From Lingula anatina (Eukaryota; Brachiopoda; Lingulata; Lingulida; Lingulidae): DNA of 64,000 nt. Positions 11,901-24,517 of the stretch are shown piece after piece. The position numbers and the translations under genes were made by a program. A model generated the notes under the pieces. The model ran no database searches. It was not told where the DNA came from and saw only the letters and a program-made list of their open reading frames with translations. The DNA is taken from positions 289,817 to 353,816 of the forward strand of contig NW_019774058.1 of NCBI RefSeq assembly GCF_001039355.2, written 5' to 3'. Positions within the stretch are counted from its first letter, which is position 1. Every line of letters starts with the position of its first letter.

Positions 11901-14400
11901 TTCTTTGAGCAGGTAACGACCTCTCGAAATTAAGGGATCAAACAATTAAACAACAACTGTTCACTAAATTTATCTTATGCCATGTGTTTGTTTTGAAGAA
12001 CAGAAAAAAAGGAAGTAAATAGAAAATGCAGGGGTATCGCATGGTCAAAATCTAGTCAGTTGTAGAGTACTTACCAGATTATGATTTGATTTCAAATACC
12101 ATATCAACATTTTTTTTTCTTTCGTTTAATTGAGGATATTGTAGCCCATTAAAACTATCCAACTACCTAGAATGAGGTTTTCCTGCCTCTAATTATTCAA
12201 CAATGCATCTATCTTTGTGCTAATTTAAAACAAAAAATCGAAATATAAAATATCTTCGTTTATAATTCTCCTTGCAATGCATAAGCATAAAATCGTCAAT
12301 TTGACACCTTTCTATTTTGAGGTGAGATAGCAATCGGTATGGGACGTAACTCCATCCCTTAACAAGATTGGCAGAGTTGACCTTGAGTTTAAATTTAAAG
12401 GCTACAATCCCGTGCCGTCATTGCGGTTTAAATGTTTTTGTTGTGTAGTTATGAGCTCCTAATTAGATTTTCATTAAACAAAGGCATTATTTTGCTTTTT
12501 CAAGGATAATTTCTGAATGGATACTTTAAAGAAAAATCTCTGGCAGGGTTTTGGGGTACTAAATTGTGTCATTAAATCGGCGTTAAAACGGTAATCGTGG
12601 GTGCATAGGTGTAAGAAAAGTTTTTTTTTCAGTTTTTACCCCAAAATTGCAATTAAGATGACATGTGTACATGTTAATTAATTAGTCACTGAACACTGAA
12701 GATTTATCTATTATCCAAAAGAATGTATGTAGGGCAGTAAATAAGGCACAGTCACCCATGCAGCATTCGCTGCAGTCTGGGCAAAAGCTACTTTTTTCTG
12801 TTGCTTTCTATGATTCTTCTCATTAAATAATCAGATGGTCCTCTAATAATGAAGGCTTAGGCAGCGTGACTAATATTTTTAGCCTTATTTCAGTGTAAAG
12901 CGTTTCGTTACACTTCTTATTTTGTATCTAGATGGTCCTCTGAAAGTCAAAACTTATAACTCAGTCTTCTTAGTCCCATATCTGTGAAATTTGTCGAAAC
13001 AAAATTATATATTAAGTATCGTTAGTGACTTATCGATGAACACTTGACGTGATGATTTGGATGTAACCTAGACACAAACGGTTAATTTTTTGACAATATT
13101 GTATGGATAGACAGTAACGTTAACAATATACAAAACGAAACAACTATGTGAGAAATAGTTTGTATTGCATAGCTTTATCAGTGCCTTTAGTATCATTGAG
13201 GGAATATTTTTGCCAGGGATTGGGTGGAACAGGAGAGAGTTCAAAATTCCTTTACTTGATATTAGATGTAACAGTAGCAGTCTTTTATGCATTCTAGACC
13301 GTTAGGTAGAACCTTCCACTTCTCGGTTGAATGAACTCTTGCACGTTATTTGTAACAGTACTGAGTGATTTCTCAATTTCTGTTGTTTTTTTTTTTTTTT
13401 TTCTTCTGTTTCGTGATTAGCAGTAACATCATTCTGTGGCACTTTATGCATTCTAGATCTTTACGTAGAACCTTGCACTGCTCGTTTAGTGAACTCTTGC
13501 GCTTGATTTGTAACGATACTGCAAAGCACACACACACAAACACACAGACATATATTTTGTCCTTATTTCATATAGGTCCCTGACAAAATAATTAACGGAC
13601 TTAGGTTACACTGATTGTTTTCTCAATTTTTGATTTATCTCGAGTTTCGTGGAAATAAAATACATAATGAAAGAATGTGGCAATTTGTATTTTGATTGTT
13701 GTTTTGACTTATCAGAGCATAATATATATTTTGTGAAGATATAAGGTATTGGACCTTTAAGTAAGTGGGGGGGGGGTTGAAAGCAAGCAGGAAAAATGGG
13801 GGATGGGGGAAATGGAGTATTGGCAAAAAGAGTAATATATCAATGATTAATCTAACTATACGTTTGGTTCAAACACGGTCCCCTGAGCGCTGACGTGCTT
13901 GGAAAAGGAAGAGACTGAATTCCCAGGCTCCTGCACAAATTTCGTTTTACAACAAAATTTTTTTTTAATATTACAGAGGTGCACCGAATTAATACGATTG
14001 TACTTTATTAACTTTAATTGTAAGAAATACTCTATCCAAAATGAATTACATTTCACCTTACATTCACTATACTGGTCGTAGCCTCCAGATCAAAACAGTT
14101 TCAACTCCATGGATTCTGTAATATACCTGTGACCCTTAGTTGAAAACCCATAATCACTTTTCAGTATTCACGGTGTATTAATATGTTCTTAATCTGAAAG
14201 ATTTACTCTCAAGATTACCATGGTCATAAAGGAGAGTAAAAGATTCGCATATTGATCTGACAGCAAAATATGTCCCATTCTAGACTTCTTCTTTTAGTCA
14301 CCACTCTGTCTGTTATTCAACTATACTGTTTCAAACTTATGTAACTCCAATACAATCATTCAGTACAATAAGCAAAATAAACATCAAAAACAACAGTACA

Positions 14401-14447
<47 letters not shown>

Positions 14448-15600
14448 TAATGTCATAAAAACATATGAGAGTAAATTATACTCAAACTGTACCAAACATT
14501 CATTTAGTTGAAAAAAAAAAAGGAATATAAGTTAGAGAAGTTAATTAATTTAAAATTTTAGGTGTTTTCTTTACTAACAGCCTCAATGTTCTGAACATGT
14601 TGATAATTCCATTGGAGCATATAGTAAAATGGTCGTAGTCATAATGATTGACCAGTCACTTTCAGCGAAAATCAACCCTTATAAATTTAATCAAAGGTCA
14701 AAGACAAGTGATAAATGATTGGTGAGTACAAGAAAAGTGCTTATTTACCTGGGAAAATACATTCGGTGGGTAAATCTTGTGGGGTGTACCCTTAACTTTC
14801 TGTAGGATTAGAAGCAATTCAGTTGTTTCTCTTAATTTTCTACAGATAGCTTTGCATTATCGTATGTGATGGTTATGTGAAGTGACAGGATTTGATTTTA
14901 CCAGGGCATTGGCACCAGAGAATTAAAACAGGGAATACCTGTAAAATTCAAAGTACCCTTGACCGAATGGGTTCTTTTATATTGCACTGCTCACTTGTTA
15001 ACCTAGGGTAACACACAGGGCAATCGTATTCCACAACAGAGCTATTAAAATTTGATGCACCTGATGAGTTTGATACATTTAAGTTGTCGTAGATAAAACA
15101 CTTGTGTGCATGAATTTTTATACATGTATTCAACACGTCGTTCAAACCAAGGTTGTTAGTAATGAAAGCAGAACGGTTAGTAATGAAAACACCACATTAG
15201 GTACGCTCCAGAAAAATATCTGAAGGGTTAAATCATTTAAAGGCGTATGTAAGGTTACATAAGAAGCTATGGATGGCAAAAATTAGCAATTTGGCCATGG
15301 AATATTGTATAACACCCAACACTTACTTTTTTCTTGAAATAGCTTTTAGGGGCTTTTGCTTATTTTAACCTTATTGCATTCATCTTTTCTTTTTCATTTT
15401 TTATTTACACATATTTGTATAATTTCTTTTGGTGGCTATTTCTCTAGATAAACGTATTACTATTTATCATAGTTATAATATTAAAACAAAAATAGTAATG
15501 AAAAATACATAAAATACTGACAATAAAGCATTAAAAATAACACAATATCCTCTCATGAAATCAGGAAATACCATTTGGAAAAACTGCATTGTAAACAACC
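11900..15600. other. intergenic sequence, no supported gene
   Basis: Short open frames in this stretch lack recognisable domains or splice context. It holds homopolymer tracts (T-run near 13386) and an (AAT)n microsatellite at 14399-14446. A minus-strand frame of 65 residues at 15145-14948 contains a few cysteines but could not be linked to the gene at 15818-18849. Confidence 0.45.
14399..14446. repeat. (AAT)n microsatellite
   Basis: About fifteen AAT/ATA units with one G interruption near the end. Confidence 0.95.
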
Positions 15601-15609
15601 TTAACATAT

Positions 15610-15722
15610 GTTCTTCATTAAGTTATGTAAAACCTACATTTTTTACTTATTTGAACGTTAACGACAGGTCTATTTCAAAGATTTGGATTACACTGGTATC
15701 TGAAATGCACACCCCCTATAAA
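15610..15722 (+). repeat. ~112-bp dispersed segment, copy 1 of 2
   Basis: Nearly identical to the reverse complement of 25532-25643. The shared block runs from 'gttcttcattaagttatg' to 'tgcacaccccctata', with very few differences, and one frame stays open through both copies. The flanks differ. It may be a recent duplication, part of a larger mobile element, or a shared exon-like fragment; no function is assigned. Confidence 0.7.
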
Positions 15723-15817
15723 GTGCATTTCCAAAAGCATTTTTATCGGCAACCATAGATCATCATGTCATTGATACAAATAGGCATTTACAATCTAAAC
15801 TTTACTGTATTTCACAT

Positions 15818-16750
15818 CTATATAGCCAGTGTGCACAATACTAAAAACATCAGTGGAAACATCAACAGTCCGCATACTCCCACAGACAAAAGCTGCCCAG
15901 TGCTGGATGATGTACGGTCGGCAGGGAAAAGCAATCCTGTTGGTGTCTTTCGATTAGACTTGCGGTCAGTGCGCACTGGGCAAGGTGAGATCTTCACGCG
16001 ATCACGTACCTCTGTCAGAAAATCTACACCTCTGTAACTGTAAGTCGGCATTCTCTCGGCAAACTTATCTTGCAATACTGACAAAAAAGGCAATCCGTCT
16101 CTGTACGTTTTTACTGTTGCTTGTAACAACAATCCAAAGTCTCCTACAACAGCACCGTAGTCTCTTGTTTCAGGCTGATCAGGGTTCGAGCTGTTCACTG
16201 CACGACATCTGTGATTTATCCTTCTCCTTACCTTCCAGACGTTCCGAAATTCATTGTCCAAGTGTATCTTTCCAAATGAGAGACGTTTGCCAAAATCTTC
16301 GCAGGCGCTAATGGTTTCATTCACGTTGATTTTTACGTTTTTGGGAGTCTTAAAAAGCAAGGTGAGTGTGTATGCCGCCTTGTATATGTGTGTGAACAGC
16401 GACGTGCACGGGTCCGACTCTTCCTCGCCTGGGCAGCGTTCCTGGATTAAAAAAGAAAGCCAATCACAGCCTCTACCACCATGATCAGTCAATGATTAAC
16501 AATGTATAAACATTTTAGTTTTTATTAATCGGATAAAAAAATTAAGATTTTTTTCACTAATATCAGAAACCGCACAAAGCGTTTGCATAGTTTTTGCTCA
16601 GTTTCAGAAAAGTGCTACTTTGTATCAGTCAAACTTATTGGTTAATGTGAACGACGTTGATGCAAACCGAAAAAATGTATCTTTCTGTACTCTGTTTGAG
16701 AGACCGAGAAATTTCCCATGTGCCACAATCCAAATGAAAGTTTCAAAGTC

Positions 16751-16790
<40 letters not shown>

Positions 16791-18849
16791 AGTCTTGCGA
16801 CCAGCCATAATATGAGAAATTCAATTTTTTCATCTATGTTTTTTAAATGCATTAGGTTTTAGCCAATCGTTTACATTAATTTCGACTGACTCCATGAAAA
16901 ATTATTCATGCTGTTTTTTATGTTCTAAATCTCCTCCACTGTTTGACAAAAATATTTACAGATATTTGCTATTTGTTAAACAATTTCACAAATGTGTCTT
17001 GGCTAATCAAGTACTTTGTACTAAGAATACCCTCTCCTTACCATAATAGTGTGACCCTTATTTGCCGTACAGGAATCTGGTAGTGCGGGTGCAAATATAT
17101 CCACTAAGGCGCGAAATCCAAAGGGGCTGAAATTTCTCATCTCTTCCTCTGAAACATCACACATAAAAGCCAACGTCAAATTTCGGGTAGTTGTTTTTAT
17201 CAAACGAAAATTAAGGTATACATATATTAAATGTCATTAAGACCTGAGATTTTCCTTTCCAGTATATCTTAACTATTAGAAGGATATGAAAAGTATTTGT
17301 GAGAAAACCCAGGCAGAGTGCTGTGCTCCGGTAAACCACGTCATTCTAAAAATAATATTCAAAGCCCCACTGCGTACATTGAGGGTTTTCTGATGATCTT
17401 ATTTTAAATAATATTATCATTATAATTGTTACCCTGTATTATTATTATTATTAACAGGCTCTTGGTGTAATCCTACCATGGGGTCCATTGCTCCAGAAAT
17501 CTTATTATTATTTTTTTATGTAGGAAATCACCATTTTGATCAACATGAGAAAAGCTGAGAAAAACAAGCGTCCATGTATGCGTAAAGATAAATTATGTCA
17601 TGGGGTTGACTTAATTATCGCCAAAGATGTCTCGAAACATGCGATGATATCGCTATTCGCGTGCAGGCGACAAATACAGAACCGCCCTTAAGGCCAATGC
17701 AAATGGTATAACGACATAAGTTAATTAAAAATGAAAAAGCCGCTTATATTCGAGCATTTAACTACCTTTATCCTGTGTGATCTGCTCTGGGCACTGAAAA
17801 ATTGTTGGTTTCTTCGTATATTGGCAAATCCAACAAAAGTGATTTTTGTAATAATGTTTCTGCATTAACCGAATACCATACACCACCGCTTGCGTGATAG
17901 GCAAACTATGACCCCTTTCGCAAAGGTCTCGATAAGGGTTTCCTTCCCGACAATGTTGCCCACTTTGATGCCATGGATACCCTCTAACGTGAGTGCCATC
18001 TTTGATGCACGGCCTACCGACGATCCCTTCCGGTTCTCGGAAGTACAGCTTGCAATCGTGCGAGTCATGGACAAGATGGAAAATGTCGGATGTGTTTCTG
18101 CTGTCTGCGAAGATGTCACTAGAAAGCCAGGTGCAAAAAATAAACGTTGGCCATGCTCTGTATGACGTCACACCATGACAAAATGCACAGAATGAGTTCC
18201 TAAACGTAAGTCCGGAAACAGAATCTGAAACCGGTAGAACAGCCATTCCGTCTTCGTCAGTGCCATTCGGTCTTTCACAGGCCGAGCGAATTCCCACGTC
18301 CGACCAACCATTTGGACATGCCGAAACCATCCAGAAATGCCTGCGAGGTTCTCCCCAAGGACTTACCGTGTCTTTTGTCATCTGCGATGCACAGGTGACG
18401 CCATCAGGGTCTAATATTATTGTATGCGATGACGATGATGAAAATTTGGAATCAAACTCCTCTGTGTGGTTGCAGGTAATGTTTACGGCGGAACAACAGT
18501 CACCAAAGATGTTACAATACCCATCACAGTAGCATGCTATATCAACAACAGAGTCTAGAGTGTTCCCATCGTAGATACAAAACTTTTCACCTGGAATTAC
18601 TTGACTCCAATAATTCGGTGCCGTGGCAGTCACATTTTCGAGGGGAACGGCGCTAGTTTCAGGACTCTGGTTGGAGACCGTAGAAATATCGCTCAAAATG
18701 GCTTCACGTGTCAAAATAGCTCTGGTAGTTGCCGCCGGCGCTGGGTCACTGCACAGATTGTCGCGACACCTACTGCCTTCTTGTTGGCAGATCACAGAAG
18801 CCAGGAAAAGTGAGTGCAACACTATTGCTGTTGGGGCCCCATGTATCAT
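15818..18849 (-). CDS. secreted, cysteine-rich protein with somatomedin-B-like domain and C-terminal hydrophobic tail (3 exons)
   Basis: Exons on the minus strand are 18849-17766, 17148-17042 and 16441-15818. Donors are GTAGTT and GTAAGG, acceptors TTTCAG and ATCCAG, and the phases (1, then 0) fit, giving 604 residues. Residues 1-21 are a likely signal peptide. Residues ~91-126 look like a somatomedin B module (CYCDGYCNIFGDCC), but I count seven cysteines where the family has eight. The rest of exon 1 is cysteine-rich with several N-glycosylation sequons (NVT, NIT, NHT, NGT, NTS). The last exon ends in a hydrophobic run (LLMFPLMFLVLCTLAI) directly followed by the stop, after a serine-rich stretch. 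That fits a GPI-anchor signal or a tail-less membrane segment. The layout recalls the ectodomain of invertebrate SMB-containing adhesion-type receptors, but no seven-helix region follows. No promoter element was identified. Confidence 0.75.
16754..16789. repeat. (CA)n microsatellite in intron 2
   Basis: About 18 CA units in the intron between the second and third exons of the somatomedin-B-like gene. Confidence 0.95.
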
Positions 18850-18909
18850 CGTGCACTTGCTTATAGCGCTGACCTTTAGTGAGACAATAAAATATGAAAT
18901 AGATTAGTA

Positions 18910-19480
18910 AAAATTCACATAGCATTTAAGTACGTATAGATGGCCGCGAAGTACTCCTTAACGTTGCTCACTTCTGTTAATCCATTTCACAGCTGGACTT
19001 ATCCATTCCTGTATTAGCTGACAGTGTGAGTAAGTATTTAAGAATGTATTTCTTAAAATGGAGATAGAACAATACACTGGTTTACTTTAAACACCAAACA
19101 ACTAAAACAAATATCATTTTTACTTTAAAATACCTTCTTAAAACATTTGGATAAAGTTCGTTTCTGTATTATCCCGAAAGTAATCAGCAGAAAAACATCG
19201 GGGTCTTGGTGGTTTATTCAGTATTATAGCTTTCTTAATTTTTTCGTTACTTGTCGGTTATTTTGGGTACGCGTACCGATACTTTAAGGTTCTAAAATTC
19301 CTAACCCCAATTTGAAATTAGCTCCTAGATCTAGCTCAAAGAGCGGAAGACGCTTGAGATCCAATAATATGTAAATTTTATTAATGAAACGTGGTGGCGA
19401 CGTTTCTGGGATCAGTGATAATAATTGACTAATGAATATTTGCAAATACATATACATGTATACACTGATTATCTACAGGG
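18910..19480. other. upstream region of the somatomedin-B-like gene
   Basis: Minus-strand upstream sequence of the 18849 start codon. No clear TATA box or non-coding first exon could be chosen from sequence alone, and no other gene is seen. Confidence 0.4.
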
Positions 19481-20260
19481 CCATAAGGCCCTTTTTGCCG
19501 TTTTTTATTCTATTTTACTAATCTGGCAGGCAATACTTGTGTAACCTTGGACATATTGAGAAAATCCATGGGAATTGATAGCTTTCAACTACGTATGTTC
19601 CACATATATTGCACATTTTAAAATACGTTTTGATTAAATAATTATTTTCCACACCTTTATTACCCGTATAATACATATTCTACGTGGACCAAGTTTGTAT
19701 CATTAGATATTTGCATAAAATCCAAGATGATGGCTATTCGACAGAGGAATACGTAGGTTTCAACTACTACCAAAAGATATTGTCAATCATGAAATGACGT
19801 AAAGGTTATTTTATTTTGCCATGTGTTTCACAACCATATTATCCCTATTATTTATATCTGATGTGTAACAAGTGTGTATCCTTGAGTACTATGCGAAAAT
19901 GAAAGATCGCTCTTATTAGTGATAGGAATCATTGTAAATCAGATTTCAGCTGCTACCAGAGAAACATAGAATCGGGTGAAGAATGTGTTTCTCAGTGTTA
20001 TTCACAACATAATTAGTTCTGTTATAGATATCTAACCTTGGATATTTTGGAAAAATCCTAGATGGCCACCATTTCTAATAGAAAGACTAGTACATGGGTT
20101 TCAATCACTGTCAGAGATACATAACATCCATTATTAATGTAACTTAATTTTGTTTCTCATTGTTTTTCACATCCTTATTACCCTTATATATAAATCCGGT
20201 ATATAAAAAGTTTCTATCCTTGAAATTTTGGAGAAAACCAAGATGGTTGCAGTGTGCCAT
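19480..20260. repeat. imperfect tandem repeat, units of roughly 170-190 bp
   Basis: Four to five diverged units share 'ttattacccttat', 'gtgt(a)tccttg' and 'ttttggagaaaatccaagatgg(c)' in the same order, near 19480-19570, 19650-19740, 19850-19915, 19998-20065 and 20165-20250. A single related unit lies near 4045-4160 ('gtaaccttggtcattttgaggaaa'). It is AT-rich and non-coding. The dispersed copy suggests a mobile origin. Confidence 0.6.
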
Positions 20261-20642
20261 TGGAATACTTTTGCATGGAGATTTACAGGCATTCCTGATG
20301 CAAATGGCAGACATCTTTGGATAGTCTGAAAATATCCAAAGCACTTCTTACACACCAGGGCCGGCTGCACCAACCGATCGTAAGTTGGACGTAGCAGTTG
20401 CGCCAGCGTAAATCCAGCGCAAAACGCTACGCCTGAGAAAAACCAGCTGCACCAAACTGGAAAAGTGTTTACGCCAGGCTTTACTTAGTCGCAAATTAAC
20501 GCCTGCCAGGTAGGTGGTGTATGTCGGTCGTAGCTCATTTTCCACTATGGTTTGGTAGGAGTTTGATGACAATTATCGTAGTTAATGTAGAAATGTGGGT
20601 TGTCATTTGTTTGTTTCTTCAACAAAGCTTCTGTCTGTATAA

Positions 20643-22548
20643 GGGGCATTCCGTGGTATTCGTTTTGCATTACGGACAGAATTTTGACACTTTAAAAATA
20701 AATTCTTAAAAAACTATAATACCTGCATCGTTCAAATTTGGCAGGAATATTGATAAGTGCAAGCCTAAACTTGTGACCAAAAAAAAACATGAAATAACAT
20801 CTATTAGTTTGTTGAGAAATATTGGTTATTGATAACCATTACGGACAGAAAAAAAATGGACAAGCATTTTTATTAATGAACTTCAATTCAAAACTCTGCT
20901 TTGTTTGTGGCTTTTTAAAGATAAAAATGCATTGACATGACAATTCCATTATTCTAATTACTAGAAATGTAAGAGGTTATTATTTTTTTTTTTCTTTTTT
21001 TTTTATGAAATTTTGAAGTTTACAAAAATCATGTCAGATTATGGACGGAAAATTTGTCCACGTTGCAAAACTTACACAGAAGCCATTAAAAGGGAACAAT
21101 TAATCATTTATTTATGATGCAAGTTAACTATTTACTAAATACATACATAATAGGAAGTTATTTTTGATGTCAACACAAATATTTTTGTGAGCTATTTCAA
21201 ATCACAAAAATCAACTTCAGTCTACACTTTCAGGAATAAGAGATTCCTTGCGTTCTGATATTGTCATTGTTTAAAATTCTGAATAGCTACATTTTAAAAG
21301 TCTTTTTTTTTCCATGCTAAATTTTTAACAGTTTGTTTTTATTCTGACACATTAAGACAGAGAATTTGTATTTCTGGTGTTGGTCCATCACAGGAAATGG
21401 TACAAGTTTGATAATTTGGTCACTGGAAATCCACGCTGTCTTCTTGAGAAGGAAAGGCAAATGTTTTTTTTTACTTGTCCTTTATCGGAGAAAGGTTATT
21501 TCTATATCACCACCATTTATGAATATAATTTGAGCTAAATAAATGTTCTGAGATTTATTTGATGCATAACTAACTAATATAAATTGTCCTGAAGCCAGAT
21601 CATCTTTCTCTTCCATATTCTCTGTCTCATTGCCAATGGTCCTTAATGCAGAATTCTTTCAGGATATAGTCCCTGAGTAAATGAGTAACTGTTTACTGTT
21701 AATCTCTGAACCAGGATATAGGATTATTTCAGGTAAGTGGCATGGTACCAGACCAAAGGCCTGGCCTCTAGTCATCTTTGATTAATTGCGGTTAGTAATT
21801 ATCTTAATCGCTCATTTCCCGGGTATATGCAACATGTATATGACATGTAAGTGATCAAGAGAACATTTTATCTTCAAATTGCAATGAAAGTAACTGAACA
21901 TATCCGGGAGAAGCCATGATCATAAGTGATCCTTAAGGTGCAATTCAAATGCCACTAATTGACAAGTGAGACGGATGTTGACAGGTCTTGCCAGGTAAGA
22001 AAAAGAACTTTTTGACTTTAAATCCTACATTTTTGAATAATCTTTTTTTTTAATTAATCTTTATAAGGGAAACAGTTCTTCTTTAGTTTTAAAATTCATA
22101 AATCAATAACTTGTGTATGCCACATGAAATCACTCAGTAGAAATGTTATAGCCAGGTAGCTATGCCTCTCCGTCCGTAATGCTAATTTTCTGTCCATAAT
22201 GATTTTTTATTGTGAAATTAATTTGTCATCAAACATGTTTTTAAAGATTTCACTTGATTTTTTATGTGTTTACCTCAAGGAATTGCTGTAATTTACGTCT
22301 CAATTGAAAGAATTGATCAAAATTTATTTTGAATGTTATATGCAAAAAATAAAAAATTCCGTCCGTAATGCTAATTTTCACATTTTTCAAGTTTAACGCG
22401 CTATAAAATTATGTATTCAAAAAATACAGATAAATCTTTTACAAATTCTTATCCCCTGAAGTCTCTTCTTTCAGAAAATGCAACTTTTGATTGATTTTTA
22501 TACATTTGAAAATTTTATGGCCAGGACACAAATACCACGGAATGGCCC
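20643..22548. mobile_element. ~1.9 kb DNA-transposon-like element with TIRs and subterminal repeats
   Basis: The left end GGGGCATTCCGTGGTATTCG matches the inverted right end GGGCCATTCCGTGGTATTTG. Both ends are flanked by ATAA, a possible 4-bp target duplication. Inside, 'attacggacag'-type words repeat in one orientation near the left end (about 20671, 20838, 21041) and in the opposite orientation near the right (about 22172, 22361). Subterminal repeats of that kind are known as transposase binding sites. No long open frame is present, so it is non-autonomous or dead. The superfamily was not recognised. Confidence 0.7.
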
Positions 22549-22549
22549 A

Positions 22550-23384
22550 TAACCGAGCAGTGGCTTGGTTTTTAAAACACTAATATATATATATATATAT
22601 TACAATGAAGTGATTAATAAATATAGTATCCATGTAGCCTTCTTAGCGCAAATTTTATGTTTTTTTTTATGAGGAAATTGTGAGCTAATGTTGGTAATGC
22701 TTATATAAAATCTATTTACATGTATATGGTAAGAGCATGTATATGTATATGTTCAATTTAAGTCTTACCACATATATCGGTAAGTCTTGGCTCTCAGTAG
22801 TTAGATTTCTTTATTTCCTTTCACAATTTTTTGACTATCCATAAGTAACCATAGTCATTTCTTCTTCACATTTTATGTTATTCATATTTTACAATATATA
22901 TAAACATAGAGACGAAAGCTTATAATATCAACATTTTAAAGTTCGTATAATATGTATTAGGGCTCTAGTATTTTTTAAACTACAAGATGTACGCTCTCTT
23001 AATTTAAATGATATCACATGCTGTAACTATAGACAAGTACAGTAGGTCATGAAATAGTTTACACTGTTATAAAATTATCATCGTTTTATTTTCTAAATCA
23101 AAATGGAATAATGTAGTTTCTGAATTTCTCCGTTACTGAAATGCTCATTTTGTGTTTCTTTATGTCGTCATCTTATTATGACTGCAAATGCGAACTCCTC
23201 ATTTGCCCAATTATACCATCCACGTATTGCAGGGCAGTAATGCAACGGAACGTTACACGGGCGTAGTTAAAATAAAACAAAATACGAAATACTATTTTGG
23301 GAGTTTTTGACTTTAATATAAGGTTGGCTTACGCTGTGTAAAAAAAACTGGCACCTAGCATCCAGATCAAAGATGCTTAAGCAT
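22550..23384. other. AT-rich intergenic sequence
   Basis: Contains a short (TA)n tract near 22584 and no supported gene or repeat boundary. Confidence 0.4.
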
Positions 23385-23385
23385 A

Positions 23386-23630
23386 CACACACTGGACAAC
23401 TATAGTGTCCAGTGTCACCCCTTGAATCAGAACAATCAAAGTTATAATGCCTGGTATACTTATAATGTGACTAATAAGTATAAAACTGCTGTACCATGGA
23501 ATTATATTTTTAGTCTTTTTGTGAAATTTGATGTTAATAAAATTATACTGGGAGCATATCATTCCACAGTCATTTATCTCCCCAAAAGTATTGGTTCAGT
23601 AGGGGTGACACTTCTATTGTCCAGTGTGTG
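23386..23630. mobile_element. mariner-type MITE flanked by TA
   Basis: A 245-bp element. The left end CACACACTGGACAA and the inverted right end CACACACTGGACAA are identical, and the similarity continues as 'agtgtcacccc' on both sides. TA lies directly outside each end (23384-23385 and 23631-23632), as expected for Tc1/mariner insertion. The left terminal region contains a second 'gtgtccagtg' word in opposite orientation, making a nested hairpin. It is non-coding. Confidence 0.8.
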
Positions 23631-23671
23631 TAAATGCTAACTTCACTTGGAGCGCTGAAGGTAGTGTCTAG

Positions 23672-23870
23672 GTTCTAGTTTCGTTTTTCATAAACGAGGC
23701 TGGCATACAGAAAATAATGTCGTTTTTCAAAAACGAACCTGGCAACCAGAAACTAGTTTCGTTTTCCAAAAACGATTCAGTCAACCAGAAACTAGTGTCG
23801 GTTTTTCGAAAAACGATTCTAACCACCAGAAAATTGTGTCGCTTTTCAAAAGCGATAGTGAGAGAAGCAA
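23672..23870. repeat. 39-bp tandem repeat with hairpin in each unit
   Basis: Five units start at 23681, 23720, 23759, 23798 and 23839. Each carries a near-palindrome of the form TCGTTTTTC-AAAAACGA, followed by a spacer resembling CTGGCAACCAG, which is itself self-complementary, and then 'aaactagt'. In the fifth unit the stem has changed to TCGCTTTTCAAAAGCGA with both sides altered, so pairing is kept. Confidence 0.8.
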
Positions 23871-24137
23871 GAATTGTTTTGCAAAAAAAATAATTAAATA
23901 AATAAATAAATAGATAAACAGGTAAGGAGTGGATGGAAGGAGAGGCAACCGGCGATTACATAAGCGTCTACCGTGACCAGATAGCCCTCACCGCGAGACG
24001 TCTGCTGATAAGCATCTACGGCGCACAAGCAGCTTTCACTGCGGAAGCCGGGCAGGATGTTTAGGTTGGTGGGAGAAGGCGGGGATGAGGGTTAGGAGGG
24101 GAACCCCTCCCGGGGGTCTCCCTTTGATGCCCAAAAA

Positions 24138-24225
24138 TTAGTGTCGTTTTTTGAAAAACGATTCTGGCAACCAGAAACTAGTTTCGTTCTTCAATAACGA
24201 TTCTGAGAGGCCAGAATCGTTTTTA
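24138..24225. repeat. second block of the 39-40 bp hairpin repeat
   Basis: Two further units start at about 24144 and 24184, followed by a third hairpin, 'acgattctg...ccagaatcgt'. About 270 bp separate this block from the first, filled by C/G-richer sequence. Confidence 0.75.
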
Positions 24226-24517
24226 CGGAGAGAAACAGGAGTGGACGGAGGGAGAAGCAACGAGTGATTAGCATTTACCGTGACCAGGTTACCTTCATTG
24301 TGAATGTCGGGAAGAGTGTTGCGGTCTCTCCTGGCCGTTCGCTAAGACCGAGACGGTCGCGGTCATTGCCTACGGCATACAGGTAGCGGAAGCTGTGCTG
24401 AATATTACGGTCTCTTCTCGCTGTGTGGTGAGGCCAAGACGCCCACTGATCCGCGTTTTCGGCTTACAAGAAGCCTTCACCGGATAAGTCACGCCTCGTT
24501 GTAAGTTTGACATGTTT

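Noticed and set aside
14948-15145. 65-residue minus-strand frame with cysteines downstream of the somatomedin-B-like gene
   Set aside because: Considered as an extra terminal exon, but the gene already has an in-frame stop at 15818 and no fitting acceptor and phase could be demonstrated.
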